Origin: Corallococcus macrosporus | GTDB taxonomy: Bacteria > Myxococcota > Myxococcia > Myxococcales > Myxococcaceae | Direction of reading: 5' to 3' | NCBI RefSeq assembly: GCF_017302985.1 | Contig: NZ_JAFIMU010000007.1 | Span: forward strand, 2,867,001-2,931,000 | Length of the DNA stretch: 64,000 nt | Shown here: positions 1 to 8,138 of the stretch, piece after piece | Position numbering within the stretch: the first letter of the stretch is position 1 | Layout: every line of letters begins with the position of its first letter | Program-made: the position numbers and the translations under genes | Notes under the pieces: generated by a model | Told to the model about the DNA's origin: nothing | The model's database searches: none | Seen by the model: the letters and a program-made list of their open reading frames with translations, nothing else

Positions 1-179
1 TCCTCGGGGAAGCGGAAGAGGGTCCCGTCGCTGCCCTCCCGGATGCTGTGCGAGAGCACGTCCAGGAAGCCCAGCTCCGCCACCGCGCGCAGCTCCACGC
101 GCGGCTCCTCCGCGCGAGCCGGGCCCGCCATCCCGAGCAGCCCCGCCACCACGCCAGCCGTCATCTGGAACCGGTTCAT
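1..179 (-). CDS. Secreted protein of unknown function, N-terminal part only
   Basis: Only the first 59 residues or so are inside the window; the gene runs off the left edge. It starts at an ATG with the upstream purine-rich stretch GGAGAGGGAC. Residues 1-23 form a typical signal peptide (basic start, hydrophobic Val/Ala/Gly/Leu core, cleavage after a PARA motif). The mature start is rich in charged residues and reads EEPRVELRAVAELGFLDVLS. I do not recognise the family. A periplasmic or outer-membrane location is inferred from the signal peptide alone. Confidence 0.7.
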   Translation of the reverse strand, partial: MNRFQMTAGVVAGLLGMAGPARAEEPRVELRAVAELGFLDVLSHSIREGSDGTLFRFPE

Positions 180-284
180 CGTCCCTCTCCGGAAAGTGCG
201 TCCTTGAGGCCGGGAGAAGACACGAGCCGGGAGCACGGAGGGAGTCCGCGCGAGGGAACTGTTCAATCCCTGCTCACGCGTCTG

Positions 285-2963
285 TCATGCGCCCGTCAGG
301 GGCACGGGCGGCGCCACGGGCGGCTCCAGCGGGAGGAAGAGCCGGAAGATGGTGCCCTTGCCCGTCTCCGGCGTGTCCAGCGACACCTGGCCCAGGTGCG
401 AATCCATGATGCGCTTCACCAGCGCGAGCCCCAGCCCGGTGCCCTGCGCCTTGGTGGTGAAGAAGGGCTCGAAGACGCGCGCGCGCAGCTCCGCGGGGAT
501 GCCCGGTCCCGTGTCGCAGATCTCCACCTGGACGCCGGCCCGGTCCATCCACGCCTTGCGCGCCACCACGCGCAGCGTGCCGCCCTGGGGCATGGCCTGC
601 ACGGCGTTGAGCGCGATGTTGAGGAAGCACTGGCGGATGAGCCGCTCGTCCACCGTCACCGGCGGCACGTCCTCCTCCATCATCCACTCCACCCGCACCG
701 GGTGCGGCAGGGTGGCGCCCACGTCGGAGAGCGCGCTGCCCACCGCCTCCTCCAGGAGCTGCGACACGGACACCGGATACGGGTGCGGCGACGGAGGCCG
801 CGCGAAGGTGAGCAGGTCCGCGACCATGCGGTCCAGCCGGTCCGCCTCCTCGCCCACGATGTCCAGCAGCGCCGTCGCCGCGCTCTCCGGACCGACGATG
901 CGGCGGATGGTGGCCACGGAGTTGAAGATGGCGCCCAGGGGGTTTCGCACCTCGTGGGCCACCACCGCGGACAGCTCGCCCAGCGCGGCCAGCCGCTCGC
1001 GGTTCACCAGTTGCTCCTGCGTGCGCGCCAGCTTCGCGTAGCTCTGCTTCAGGTCCTCCACCAGCCGCGCGCCCTCCAGCGCCAGCGACAACTGGTTGGC
1101 GATGGCGTCCGCGCGCTCCAGTTCCGCGGGCGTGAAGCGGCGCTGCCGGCGCGTCTCCACCATCACCGCCACGCCCACCATCTGGTCGTGCACGGCGAGC
1201 GGCAGCACCATGTACGACATGCCCTCCGCGGCCTGGCGCAGCTCGTCGTTGAGCCGCACCTCCGTGCTCGCGTCCTCCACCCGCAGCGGCTGGCGCGAGC
1301 GGAACACCTGGCCCGCCAGCGAGCTCGACGACAGGTCCAGCGGCACCTCGCGCCCCAGCAGCTCCGGGTGGCTGCCCGTCGCGGCGCGGATGGCCAGACG
1401 CTGGCCTTCCGCGTCCGGCAGCAGCACGTACGCGTCCGGCACGTCCACGATGCGCGCCAGGCTGGTGACGCCCGTGGCCAAGAGCCGGTCCAGCTCCAGC
1501 GTGGCGGCCAGCGCCTTGCCCACCTCGTGCATCAGCGCCAGGTCCTCCGCGCGGCCGCGCACCTCGTCCAGCAGCCGGTGGGACTCGATGGCCGCCGCGA
1601 AGTGCGTGCCCATGGCCTGGAGCGTCTCCACCTCCAGCGCGGTGAGCCGCCGGCGCGCGTGGAACAGCACGCTCAACGTGCCCACGCCCCGCGAGCGCAC
1701 CCGCAGCGGCACCGACACCAGCGTCTGGAACGCCAGGGCCCGGAGCGCGTCGCGCGTGGGCGCGGGACACGCCTCCGCGTCCAGCACCTGCACCGCGTCC
1801 GGCATCCCGCCCGGACGGGGCAGCGAGCCCAGCCGCGCGCGGCGCACGCGCGCCACCGCGTCCTCGGACAGGCCTCGCGAGTAGACCAATTCCAGCGGCT
1901 CGCCCGGCTCGTGCCGCGTGTCCGCGGGCAGCAGCAGGCACACCGCGTCGCAGCCCAGCAGGCCGGAGATCTCCTCCGTGCCGGAGCCGAAGAAGGCGCG
2001 CGGGTGTGGCGCCGCCGCGGCCTGCGCCGCCAGCCGTCCCAGCGCGGTGAGCGCGGTGGCGCGCACGCTCAGCCGCTGGATGGTGCGCGCCGCGTCCAGC
2101 GCGGAGGACACCTGCTGTCCGAACAGCCGCACCGCGGCCACGTCCTCCTCGCTCAGCCACTCCGAGGCCAGCACCAGCATGGCCATGGGCGCGTTCTCCA
2201 CGTCGATGCGCACGCCCACCGCCCGGTGCGTCTCCGCGCGGCGGAACACCGCCAGCACCGCGTCCATGCGCGCCTCGGACACGAAGCGGGACGCCTCCAC
2301 GCCCAGGTCCTCCACCCACGCGTCGCCGTCGCGCCAGGTGCGCACCAGCGCGGGCGCCCAGCCGCCGGGGGCCTCCGCGCGCACGCGGCCTCCCAGCGCC
2401 GGCGCGTGCGGCACCAGCCGGGGGGACAGCCCCGCCACGGACAGCTCCACGCCCACGCCCCGGGGCGTCAGCCACGCGAAGCCCAGCTCCAGCGCCTCCA
2501 GCCCGCGGAACACCTCCTCGCGCACCGCGTCCTCGGAGTGCAGCGCGCGCACCGCGCTGCCCAGCTCCGCCAGCCGCCGCAGCACCATGCGGCGCCGCAC
2601 GCGCGAGGTCACGTCGCGCACCTGCACCACCCAATCCCGGGCGTGCGGATGCACCGTCAGCTCCACGCGCACCCCGCTGCCCGCGACGTGCAGCCATGCC
2701 TCGTAGGTGCCCGCCACCGGAGACGTGCCCAGCCGCCGCGCCAGCCGGTCCGCCGGGTCCTCCAGGGGGCCCGGCTCCCACAGCAGCGACGTCACCGGCT
2801 GGCCCACCAGCAGCTCGCGCGCGACGCCCGTCAGGCGCGACATCGCGGCGTTGGCGTGCACGAGCAGACCGTCCCGAAGCACGAACACGCCCAGGGGCAT
2901 GTCGTCGAAGAGGCGGTACACCGCCCCCGGCTCCTCGGAAACCGTCCCCACCCGACGGTTCAT
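285..2963 (-). CDS. PAS/GAF sensor histidine kinase
   Basis: An 892-residue histidine kinase without membrane segments. In order: an N-terminal PAS domain (about residues 15-130, starting near YRLFDDMPLGVFVLRDG), a weaker GAF-like stretch, a GAF-type domain at about 310-460, a second GAF at about 475-640, then the HisKA helix with the phospho-acceptor His in VVAHEVRNPLGAIF (about residue 665), and a HATPase_c domain with N box (NIALNAVQAM), G1 (DTGPGIP), F (FEPFFTTK) and G2 (GTGLGLALV). The chosen ATG has GAGGAG about 10 bases upstream. The frame stays open farther upstream, but that stretch has no kinase character. It is transcribed away from the PqqD-like gene, and no partner regulator is adjacent. 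It probably senses a cytoplasmic small molecule; the ligand is unknown. Confidence 0.88.
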   Translation of the reverse strand: MNRRVGTVSEEPGAVYRLFDDMPLGVFVLRDGLLVHANAAMSRLTGVARELLVGQPVTSLLWEPGPLEDPADRLARRLGTSPVAGTYEAWLHVAGSGVRVELTVHPHARDWVVQVRDVTSRVRRRMVLRRLAELGSAVRALHSEDAVREEVFRGLEALELGFAWLTPRGVGVELSVAGLSPRLVPHAPALGGRVRAEAPGGWAPALVRTWRDGDAWVEDLGVEASRFVSEARMDAVLAVFRRAETHRAVGVRIDVENAPMAMLVLASEWLSEEDVAAVRLFGQQVSSALDAARTIQRLSVRATALTALGRLAAQAAAAPHPRAFFGSGTEEISGLLGCDAVCLLLPADTRHEPGEPLELVYSRGLSEDAVARVRRARLGSLPRPGGMPDAVQVLDAEACPAPTRDALRALAFQTLVSVPLRVRSRGVGTLSVLFHARRRLTALEVETLQAMGTHFAAAIESHRLLDEVRGRAEDLALMHEVGKALAATLELDRLLATGVTSLARIVDVPDAYVLLPDAEGQRLAIRAATGSHPELLGREVPLDLSSSSLAGQVFRSRQPLRVEDASTEVRLNDELRQAAEGMSYMVLPLAVHDQMVGVAVMVETRRQRRFTPAELERADAIANQLSLALEGARLVEDLKQSYAKLARTQEQLVNRERLAALGELSAVVAHEVRNPLGAIFNSVATIRRIVGPESAATALLDIVGEEADRLDRMVADLLTFARPPSPHPYPVSVSQLLEEAVGSALSDVGATLPHPVRVEWMMEEDVPPVTVDERLIRQCFLNIALNAVQAMPQGGTLRVVARKAWMDRAGVQVEICDTGPGIPAELRARVFEPFFTTKAQGTGLGLALVKRIMDSHLGQVSLDTPETGKGTIFRLFLPLEPPVAPPVPLTGA

Positions 2964-3143
2964 GCGCTCTGTGCTCCTCACCGCTCCACCTTCGCACCCC
3001 TCGCGCCCGCGGTGAAGCCACCCCCGCCGGTCAATCGCCCACCAGCGCACAACACTGGCCCCCCTCTGGCCCGGCGCGTCGTCGCGAGACCCGGCACGTC
3101 CGCAAACCCTCTCATGGTCCCCCAACCCAAATCCTTGCATGTG

Positions 3144-3172
3144 TTGACAGTGTTGGTGAGAGCCTTTAGAAA
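3144..3172 (+). promoter_or_regulatory. Sigma-70-like promoter of the PqqD-like gene
   Basis: A perfect TTGACA (3144-3149) is followed after 17 bases by TAGAAA (3167-3172), a four-of-six match to TATAAT. The short region is noticeably richer in A and T than its surroundings. Transcription would start near 3179, giving a leader of about 30 bases with the strong ribosome-binding site AAGGAAAGGGG before the TTG start at 3208. Confidence 0.6.
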
Positions 3173-3207
3173 CATGGAAATGTAACAACGCAAGGAAAGG
3201 GGATGTC

Positions 3208-3486
3208 TTGAACCTGCCCCACGCGACTTCCGGCGTCATCGTCCAGCAGCAGGACGGGGCCTTCTTCCTCCTGGACACCGAAGGGGGAGAGGTCTTCCGG
3301 GTGAACGAGACCGCCGCGCGCATCTTCGAGCTGTGCCAGGGCGGCACGTCCCTGGAGGGGGCGGTGGCGTCACTGGCGCAGCGGCTGAACGCCACGGGTC
3401 AGGAGGAGGCCATCCGCGCGGACGTCCAGCGCACCGTGGCGCAGTTCCAGGAACTGGGGCTGTGCCAGCCCTCGCGTCCCGTCTGA
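3208..3486 (+). CDS. PqqD-like protein, probable RiPP recognition element
   Basis: A 92-residue protein that matches the PqqD fold end to end. A beta hairpin (VIVQQQDGAFFLLDTEGGEV) leads into FRVNETAARIFELCQGGTSL, the hallmark loop and helix of PqqD proteins, followed by two helices and a closing ELGL. PqqD-fold proteins bind leader peptides and deliver them to modifying enzymes (RiPP recognition elements). The start is a TTG with AAGGAAAGGGG six bases upstream; no in-frame ATG fits. It lies 246 bases before two tiny peptide genes on the same strand, suggesting that it binds their leaders. Stand-alone PqqD proteins also occur outside RiPP loci, so the role is inference; the fold call is strong. 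Confidence 0.8.
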   Translation: MNLPHATSGVIVQQQDGAFFLLDTEGGEVFRVNETAARIFELCQGGTSLEGAVASLAQRLNATGQEEAIRADVQRTVAQFQELGLCQPSRPV

Positions 3487-3600
3487 TTTCCGCCGTCCGC
3501 TGAGCTGTCTTTTGCCCCGCGTGAGGGGACTGGCCGGGTCATGTCCTGGTCATTGGGAATCCCGTGTGCCCGGGTCGCCCCGGGTGCGCGTGATGCCAGA

Positions 3601-3619
3601 CGTGAGACGTCTTTTCACG
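3601..3619 (+). promoter_or_regulatory. Short palindrome upstream of the precursor peptides
   Basis: The 246-base gap between the PqqD-like gene and the first peptide gene holds CGTGAGACGTCTTTTCACG. Its core AGACGTCT (3605-3612) is a perfect 8-base palindrome, flanked by CGTGA and TCACG. It could be an operator for the peptide genes. I see no clear -35/-10 pair in this gap. Weak evidence: a palindrome of this length can occur by chance. Confidence 0.25.
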
Positions 3620-3732
3620 GCTGGAACGAAGCACGGTGTGTCGACAGGCAATGTCAGACCCCCTGTCCACACTCCGCCATGTTTCACCGCAGTGGCTGTG
3701 AATGCAGCAATCCATCCCAGGAGAAACACACC

Positions 3733-3834
3733 ATGTACATCCAGTCCGAGATCGTCCGCGTTTCCGCCGCCACCGACAAGTGCACCTGCTCCATGGGCAT
3801 GGGCGTCCTCACGACGACCACGAGCGCCGAGTAG
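3733..3834 (+). CDS. Putative RiPP precursor peptide 1 (33 residues)
   Basis: A 33-residue peptide preceded by CAGGAGAA. Residues 1-16 (MYIQSEIVRVSAATDK) look like a leader. They are followed by a Cys-Thr-Cys pair at 17-19, SMGMG at 20-24, and a Thr-rich tail VLTTTTSAE. The first 24 residues are identical to peptide 2, while the tails differ. Tiny size, duplication, a shared N-terminal block and a variable C-terminus are typical of ribosomal peptide precursors. The neighbours (PqqD-like protein, DUF692 enzyme, methyltransferase, exporter) support this. DUF692 enzymes of the MbnB/TglH class modify cysteines, so Cys17 and/or Cys19 are the likely targets. The Met-Gly-Met-Gly stretch could instead be a cleavage region. 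The final product cannot be predicted. Confidence 0.75.
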   Translation: MYIQSEIVRVSAATDKCTCSMGMGVLTTTTSAE

Positions 3835-3955
3835 TCACGGCCGCCGTTTCCCAGGCCTCAACACCCATCTCAGGAGAACCACCATGTACATCCAGTCCGA
3901 GATCGTCCGCGTTTCCGCCGCCACCGACAAGTGCACCTGCTCCATGGGCATGGGC
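3733..3955 (+). repeat. 72-base exact direct repeat in the twin peptide genes
   Basis: The first 72 bases of the two peptide genes (3733-3804 and 3884-3955) are identical at every position, including third codon positions. The bases after them differ. Such identity implies a recent duplication or ongoing gene conversion. The ribosome-binding sites are also alike (CAGGAGAA in both), but the rest of the 49-base spacer is not repeated. Confidence 0.9.
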
Positions 3956-3979
3956 ACCGTGATCGTCAACGCGGAGTAA
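3884..3979 (+). CDS. Putative RiPP precursor peptide 2 (31 residues)
   Basis: A paralogue of the previous peptide, 49 bases downstream, with its own CAGGAGAA ribosome-binding site. Residues 1-24 are identical to peptide 1, including the Cys-Thr-Cys pair and SMGMG; the tail is TVIVNAE instead of VLTTTTSAE. Only the last seven to nine residues vary, and both tails end in Ala-Glu. That pattern suggests either one modified Cys block with two different tails, or a conserved recognition block with two variable cores. It is followed at once by a strong hairpin, so this pair may be transcribed at a higher level than the enzymes behind it. Confidence 0.75.
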   Translation: MYIQSEIVRVSAATDKCTCSMGMGTVIVNAE

Positions 3980-3990
3980 CGCGTTTCATG

Positions 3991-4022
3991 GCCGGGAGGA
4001 GGGCCTCGGTCCTCCTCCCGGC
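3991..4022 (+). terminator. Strong hairpin after the precursor genes (attenuator or mRNA stabiliser)
   Basis: A perfect 12-base-pair stem, GCCGGGAGGAGG / CCTCCTCCCGGC, encloses the 8-base loop GCCTCGGT and is followed by TGTGTCTTTCCT rather than a clean T run. It begins 11 bases after the stop of peptide 2 and ends 36 bases before the Lon-like gene. Partial termination or protection of the upstream mRNA from 3' decay would make more precursor than enzyme, as is common in RiPP operons. Confidence 0.65.
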
Positions 4023-4058
4023 TGTGTCTTTCCTCGAGCGCGCCGACACGCCCCGCCC

Positions 4059-4679
4059 ATGCTGCCCGCATCCACGCAGTTGCTGCTCTTCACCCAGGCG
4101 GACGTCGGCGGACACGCGCTCTTTCGCGTCGTGCCCGTGGAGGTGTCCGTGCGCCCCGGCCAGGGACGGCTGTGGACGGACGTGTCACGGGGCAATGCCT
4201 TCACCCCCGCGTGGCAGGACCATGCGCGCCACCTGGCGGCGGTGGGCCGCGAGCGCTACGCGCTGCCGTGGGATGAGACGGACCTGCACGTCTCTCCGCG
4301 CGGCCGCAACGTGACGCTGGATGGCCGGAGCGCGTCGCTGCCGCTGTTCGTCGCGTGGGTGGCGCTGCTCTCGGGCGTGCCGCTGCCGTCGCCCTTCCTG
4401 GGCACGGGCGTGGCGCTGGAGGCGCATGGGGAAAAGCTCGCGCCCGCGCCGCGCGAGTTCCTCCAGGGAAAGCTGGGCGTGGCGCAGGCCTATGTGACGC
4501 AGGTGTTTCCGCGAGCGGGGCGGGTGGCGGTGTTCGTGCCGGAGGGCAGCGGGTTCGACCCGGCGCCCCTGACGGCGCTGGACGTGCGGCCGGTGCCCAC
4601 GCTCACGCGGGCGGTGGACGCGGTGCTGGGGCTGAAGCGTCACGCGGATGAGGCCGGCGCCGGAGGGGTGGGGGGATGA
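4059..4679 (+). CDS. Stand-alone Lon-type (S16 fold) protease-like protein
   Basis: 206 residues. The C-terminal two thirds follow the Lon proteolytic domain. DLHVSPRGRNVTLDGRSAS (76-92 region) parallels the Lon stretch ending in DGPSAG, placing the catalytic-Ser equivalent at Ser91. Then come a helix (LFVAWVALLSGVPLP), GTGVAL, a Lys at 138 (LQGKLGVAQA) near the Lon Lys position, VAVFVPEGS, and LDVRPVPTLTRAVDAVLG like the Lon end. There is no AAA+ ATPase or Lon N domain. The Ser-Lys spacing (47) is close to that of Lon (about 43), so it may be active; the usual Gly after Ser-Ala is Ser here. Its position right after the peptide genes suggests a leader peptidase or binding role. It overlaps the MFS gene by 4 nt (ATGA). 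I see no good ribosome-binding site for this ATG. Confidence 0.6.
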   Translation: MLPASTQLLLFTQADVGGHALFRVVPVEVSVRPGQGRLWTDVSRGNAFTPAWQDHARHLAAVGRERYALPWDETDLHVSPRGRNVTLDGRSASLPLFVAWVALLSGVPLPSPFLGTGVALEAHGEKLAPAPREFLQGKLGVAQAYVTQVFPRAGRVAVFVPEGSGFDPAPLTALDVRPVPTLTRAVDAVLGLKRHADEAGAGGVGG

Positions 4680-5992
4680 TCCGCCAGGGCGCCGGTGCCA
4701 TCCGGGAGATGTACGGGCTGACGCGGGGGCTGGGAAATCTCAGGGTGATGCTGGGCTCGGGGCTCCTGGGCATGGCGGCCTCCGGCCTGCTCAACCCGGT
4801 GATGCCGCTGTACCTGCGCTCGCGCGGGCTGGGCTTCCAGGAGATTGGCGCGCTCTACACGGTGGGGGCGCTGCTGCCCATCTTCGTGCAGCCGGTGCTG
4901 GGGGCGCTGTCGGACCGCCATGGGCGCAAGCCCTTCGTGGTGGGGCTGTCGCTCGTCACGTCGCTGATGGTGCCGGCGGTGGCGCTGGTGGATGACCCGC
5001 AGCCGCTCGCCGCCGTGATGATCCTGAAGATGCTGCTGTCGCGCAGCGCGGCGCCGGTGTCCAACGCGATGGTGGCGGACTTCGCGCCCGCGAAGCAGCG
5101 CGCCACCCTCTTCGCGCTGCTGGACGCGACGTCGAACCTGGTGTTCGTCGCGGCGCTGTTCGCGTCCTCCGCCGTCATCCGCGCGCTGTCGGTGGCGGGC
5201 ACCTTCTTCCTGGCGGGCGGCCTGTTCCTCGCGGGCAGTCTGCTCCTCCTGGGGCTGGATGAACCGGCGCGGCCGCCGCGCGCGGAAGCGGGACGGGCGA
5301 GCGCGGGCGCGGGGTGGGGGCTGGCGTTCCGGGGGCTGCTGTCGCCGTTCACCTACGTGAAGGACCGGCCAGGCGCGGCGGCGCTGTTCCTCTGGCAGTT
5401 CTTCTTCACCTTCGCGCTGGCGCTGTTCCCCACGTACCTGCCGCTGTACGCGGTGGAGCTGGGCGCGCCCCGCGAAGCGGTGGGCCCGCTGGTGGCGGCG
5501 TCGTGGCTCACGTACGCGTTCGCGCAGCCCTTCGGTGGGCGGCTGTCGGACCGGATGTCCCGGCGCGTGGGGCTGATCGCGCCGGGCCTGGCGGGCATGG
5601 CGGTGATGGCCGCGGTGCTGGGGGCCTGCGGGTGGCTGCCGGACGGCGCCGCGCTGCTGACGCTGGTGGCGGCCTGGGTGCTGCTGGCGGTGCCGGATGG
5701 CCTGCACCGCTCCTCCGCGTCCGCGCTGGTGGTGGAGCAGTCCCCCGGCCCTTCCGAGCGCGGCCGGTTCATGGGCGCGCTGGGCTCCTGTTCCGCGGTG
5801 GCGTCCGTGCTCGCGCCCGTCACGTATGGCTTCGTCGCGCAGGCCGCCGGCATCGGCTGCGCGTTCCTTCTTTCGTCGGTGTCCCTCGTGCTGGCGCTCG
5901 GCTGTGTGTCGCGCGTGCGCGAGGCGTCCGCCCACGCCCCGTCTGAACCGGCCCCCGTGGCCGCCCTCACCCCCACCTCGGAGCCCGGATGA
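4676..5992 (+). CDS. Major facilitator superfamily transporter
   Basis: A 438-residue inner-membrane protein with about twelve hydrophobic helices in two halves. The MFS loop-2 signature is present as GALSDRHGRKPFVVG in the first half and repeated as GGRLSDRMSRRVG in the second. A loose Ala/Arg-rich loop (about 200-225) separates the halves. It starts inside the stop of the Lon-like gene (ATGA) and its own stop overlaps the next start the same way, so it is translationally coupled at both ends. In this setting it most likely exports the modified peptide or fragments of it. Its MFS subfamily cannot be told by eye. Confidence 0.85.
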   Translation: MIRQGAGAIREMYGLTRGLGNLRVMLGSGLLGMAASGLLNPVMPLYLRSRGLGFQEIGALYTVGALLPIFVQPVLGALSDRHGRKPFVVGLSLVTSLMVPAVALVDDPQPLAAVMILKMLLSRSAAPVSNAMVADFAPAKQRATLFALLDATSNLVFVAALFASSAVIRALSVAGTFFLAGGLFLAGSLLLLGLDEPARPPRAEAGRASAGAGWGLAFRGLLSPFTYVKDRPGAAALFLWQFFFTFALALFPTYLPLYAVELGAPREAVGPLVAASWLTYAFAQPFGGRLSDRMSRRVGLIAPGLAGMAVMAAVLGACGWLPDGAALLTLVAAWVLLAVPDGLHRSSASALVVEQSPGPSERGRFMGALGSCSAVASVLAPVTYGFVAQAAGIGCAFLLSSVSLVLALGCVSRVREASAHAPSEPAPVAALTPTSEPG

Positions 5993-8118
5993 GCCCCCTT
6001 CGCCACGTCTGTCGCTGGGGCACCGCGCTGTTGGCCGCGCTGGTGCCCACGCTGGGACACGCTGATTCAACGTACAAGGTCACCGCGACGCGCACGCAGG
6101 AAACCATCACCATCGACGGCAAGGGGGATGAGCCCGCGTGGCAGGCGGCCCCGGAGATCTCCGGCTGGTACCTCACGCGCGTCAACTACGGCAAGCCCGC
6201 GCCGGACGACACGAAGGTCCGCATCCTCTACGACGAGGACAACCTCTACTTCCTCTTCCACTGCCTGGACACGAAGCCGGAGCGCATCACCGGCTACACG
6301 GTGCAGAACGAGGGGTTCCTCCACCAGGAGGACAACATCACCATCATCCTGGACACGTTCCTGGACCACCGGAACGCGTACTACTTCTGGACCAACCCGC
6401 TGGGCGTGCGCACCGACGGGCGCATCGTGGATGACGGCGAGGCGTTCTCCACCAACTGGCGCGGTGAGTGGGAGACGAAGTCCACCATTGTGAAGGACGG
6501 ATGGATTTCGGAGGTGCGCATCCCCTTCGCCAACTTCCAGTTCGAGACGAAGGACGACATCTCCTTCGGCATGCTCCTGGACCGCGAGCAGTCCCGCAAC
6601 CAGGAGTGGAGCAACTGGACGCCCGACGGCGTCAACAGCGCGAAGGTGAGCCGCTACCCGCACCTGGAGGGGTTGAAGGGCATCAAGCCGCGCTCCATCT
6701 TCAGCATCACCCCGTACGTGGCCACCACGGTGGCGCTGAAGACGACGGACGACCGGGGCACCTTCCGTCCCAACGTGGGCGCGGACGCGCGCATCGACCC
6801 GACGCCCTGGCTGTCGGTGAAGCTCACCGCCAACCCGGACTTCAGCGACGCGGAAGCGGACCAGAGCTTCCTCCTGCTGGACACGGATCAGCCGCTGCTG
6901 CCGGAGCGCCGCTCGTTCTTCACGGAGAGCGAGCACCTCTTCATCGCGCCCATCAGCATCTTCAGCTCCCGCCGCATCGCGCTGCGGCCGCATGACCGGG
7001 TGTGGGGCGGCCTGCAGCTCACCGGCAAGGTGAGCGGCCTCAGCTTCTCCATGCTGGACGTGCAGCACCGCGACCTCTCCGGCCGCGACGCGCAGGGGCG
7101 CGAGGCCTTCGAGAACGTCAACTCCGGCGTGCTGCGGTTGCAGCAGGACATCGGCAAGCGGTCGATGATTGCCCTGGTGGCCATCAACCGCAGCGGGCGG
7201 GGCGGGCTGTACGGGGACTCGGACTTCCAGACGGTGGGCGTGGACGGCAACTTCCACCTCTTCGAGGAGTTCTTCATCCAGGCGCAGGCGCTGAAGAGCT
7301 GGAGCCCGCTGGGCAACGAGGACTCGGACGCGTACCACGTGGGCCTGCACCGCTTCGACACGCTGTCGGAGGTCTGGCTGCAGTTCGAGGACATCGGGAA
7401 GAACTACGCGAACCCGTTGGGCTGGACGCCGGTGGTGGACAAGCAGGGCTACAACTCGCGCGTGTTCCTCAACCCGTTCCCCAAGTGGCGCTTCCTGCCG
7501 CGGCTGGACGTGACGTGGGACTCGCTGTGGCGCCGCAACCACGAGCACGAGCGCACGCGCTGGCGCAACCGCCTCAACGTGCAGCCCTACCTGCACCACG
7601 ACTTCGCGCTCTACCTGGAGGGCATCTACGACGACAACCTGGGCTTCCGCGACCGGCTGGGCACGTTCGGCTTCACCCTGTTCCCGCACGACTGGCAGAG
7701 CTACACGCTGACCGCCGTCGCCGGCCGCTTCCTGGGCGGGGAGATCCGCGGCTTCAACGGCTCGGCGAACATCAAGATTGGCCCGCACATCGTCGCGCGC
7801 TTGAGCGGCTTCTACACGCGCAACTTCAACGTGCCCACGAACAGCGACCTCTACGGCACGTCCGGAGACGGCTACAGCTTCTCCGGCTACGCGCAGCTTC
7901 GCTACCACTTCAGCCCGGACCTCTACGCGCGCGTGACGCTGCAGAAGGGCGGCGTGTACGAGCTGGCGGACTACAACGCCGTGAAGGGCACGTTCCTGGA
8001 CGCGATGGTGGGGTGGCACTACCGCCAGTGGAGCGACATCTTCCTCGTCTACACGGATCAGCCCTTCGGCGGCTCCCAGGAGCGGCGGATCCTCTCGAAA
8101 ATCTCCTTCAACTACTGA
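5989..8118 (+). CDS. Outer-membrane DUF5916-type protein with CBM9-like N-domain
   Basis: 709 residues. A signal peptide (cut after GHA, about residue 26) is followed by a CBM9-like beta-sandwich at about 35-225: TITIDGKGDEPAWQAAPEI at its start, then VRILYDEDNLYFLFHC, and ILDTFLDHRNAYYFWTNPLG. The remaining 480 residues alternate polar and aromatic residues in the manner of an outer-membrane beta barrel and end in KISFNY, with a terminal aromatic typical of barrels. This layout is that of DUF5916 proteins, whose function is unknown; a role in surface binding or passage of a ligand is plausible. It sits inside the peptide cluster with 4-nt coupling to the MFS gene, so it may carry the product across, or recognise it at, the outer membrane. 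Confidence 0.8.
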   Translation: MSPLRHVCRWGTALLAALVPTLGHADSTYKVTATRTQETITIDGKGDEPAWQAAPEISGWYLTRVNYGKPAPDDTKVRILYDEDNLYFLFHCLDTKPERITGYTVQNEGFLHQEDNITIILDTFLDHRNAYYFWTNPLGVRTDGRIVDDGEAFSTNWRGEWETKSTIVKDGWISEVRIPFANFQFETKDDISFGMLLDREQSRNQEWSNWTPDGVNSAKVSRYPHLEGLKGIKPRSIFSITPYVATTVALKTTDDRGTFRPNVGADARIDPTPWLSVKLTANPDFSDAEADQSFLLLDTDQPLLPERRSFFTESEHLFIAPISIFSSRRIALRPHDRVWGGLQLTGKVSGLSFSMLDVQHRDLSGRDAQGREAFENVNSGVLRLQQDIGKRSMIALVAINRSGRGGLYGDSDFQTVGVDGNFHLFEEFFIQAQALKSWSPLGNEDSDAYHVGLHRFDTLSEVWLQFEDIGKNYANPLGWTPVVDKQGYNSRVFLNPFPKWRFLPRLDVTWDSLWRRNHEHERTRWRNRLNVQPYLHHDFALYLEGIYDDNLGFRDRLGTFGFTLFPHDWQSYTLTAVAGRFLGGEIRGFNGSANIKIGPHIVARLSGFYTRNFNVPTNSDLYGTSGDGYSFSGYAQLRYHFSPDLYARVTLQKGGVYELADYNAVKGTFLDAMVGWHYRQWSDIFLVYTDQPFGGSQERRILSKISFNY

Positions 8119-8138
8119 CCTGCCCGAGGGCTTCTCGC

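Noticed and set aside
48..3185. A 1045-codon open frame on the plus strand opposite the PAS/GAF kinase
   Set aside because: Its product is Arg/His/Gln-rich and lacks domains; it is the mirror of a GC-rich gene with conserved kinase motifs on the other strand.
4185..4643. A 152-codon frame on the minus strand opposite the Lon-like gene
   Set aside because: Arg/His/Gln-rich mirror product; the plus frame aligns with the Lon proteolytic domain.
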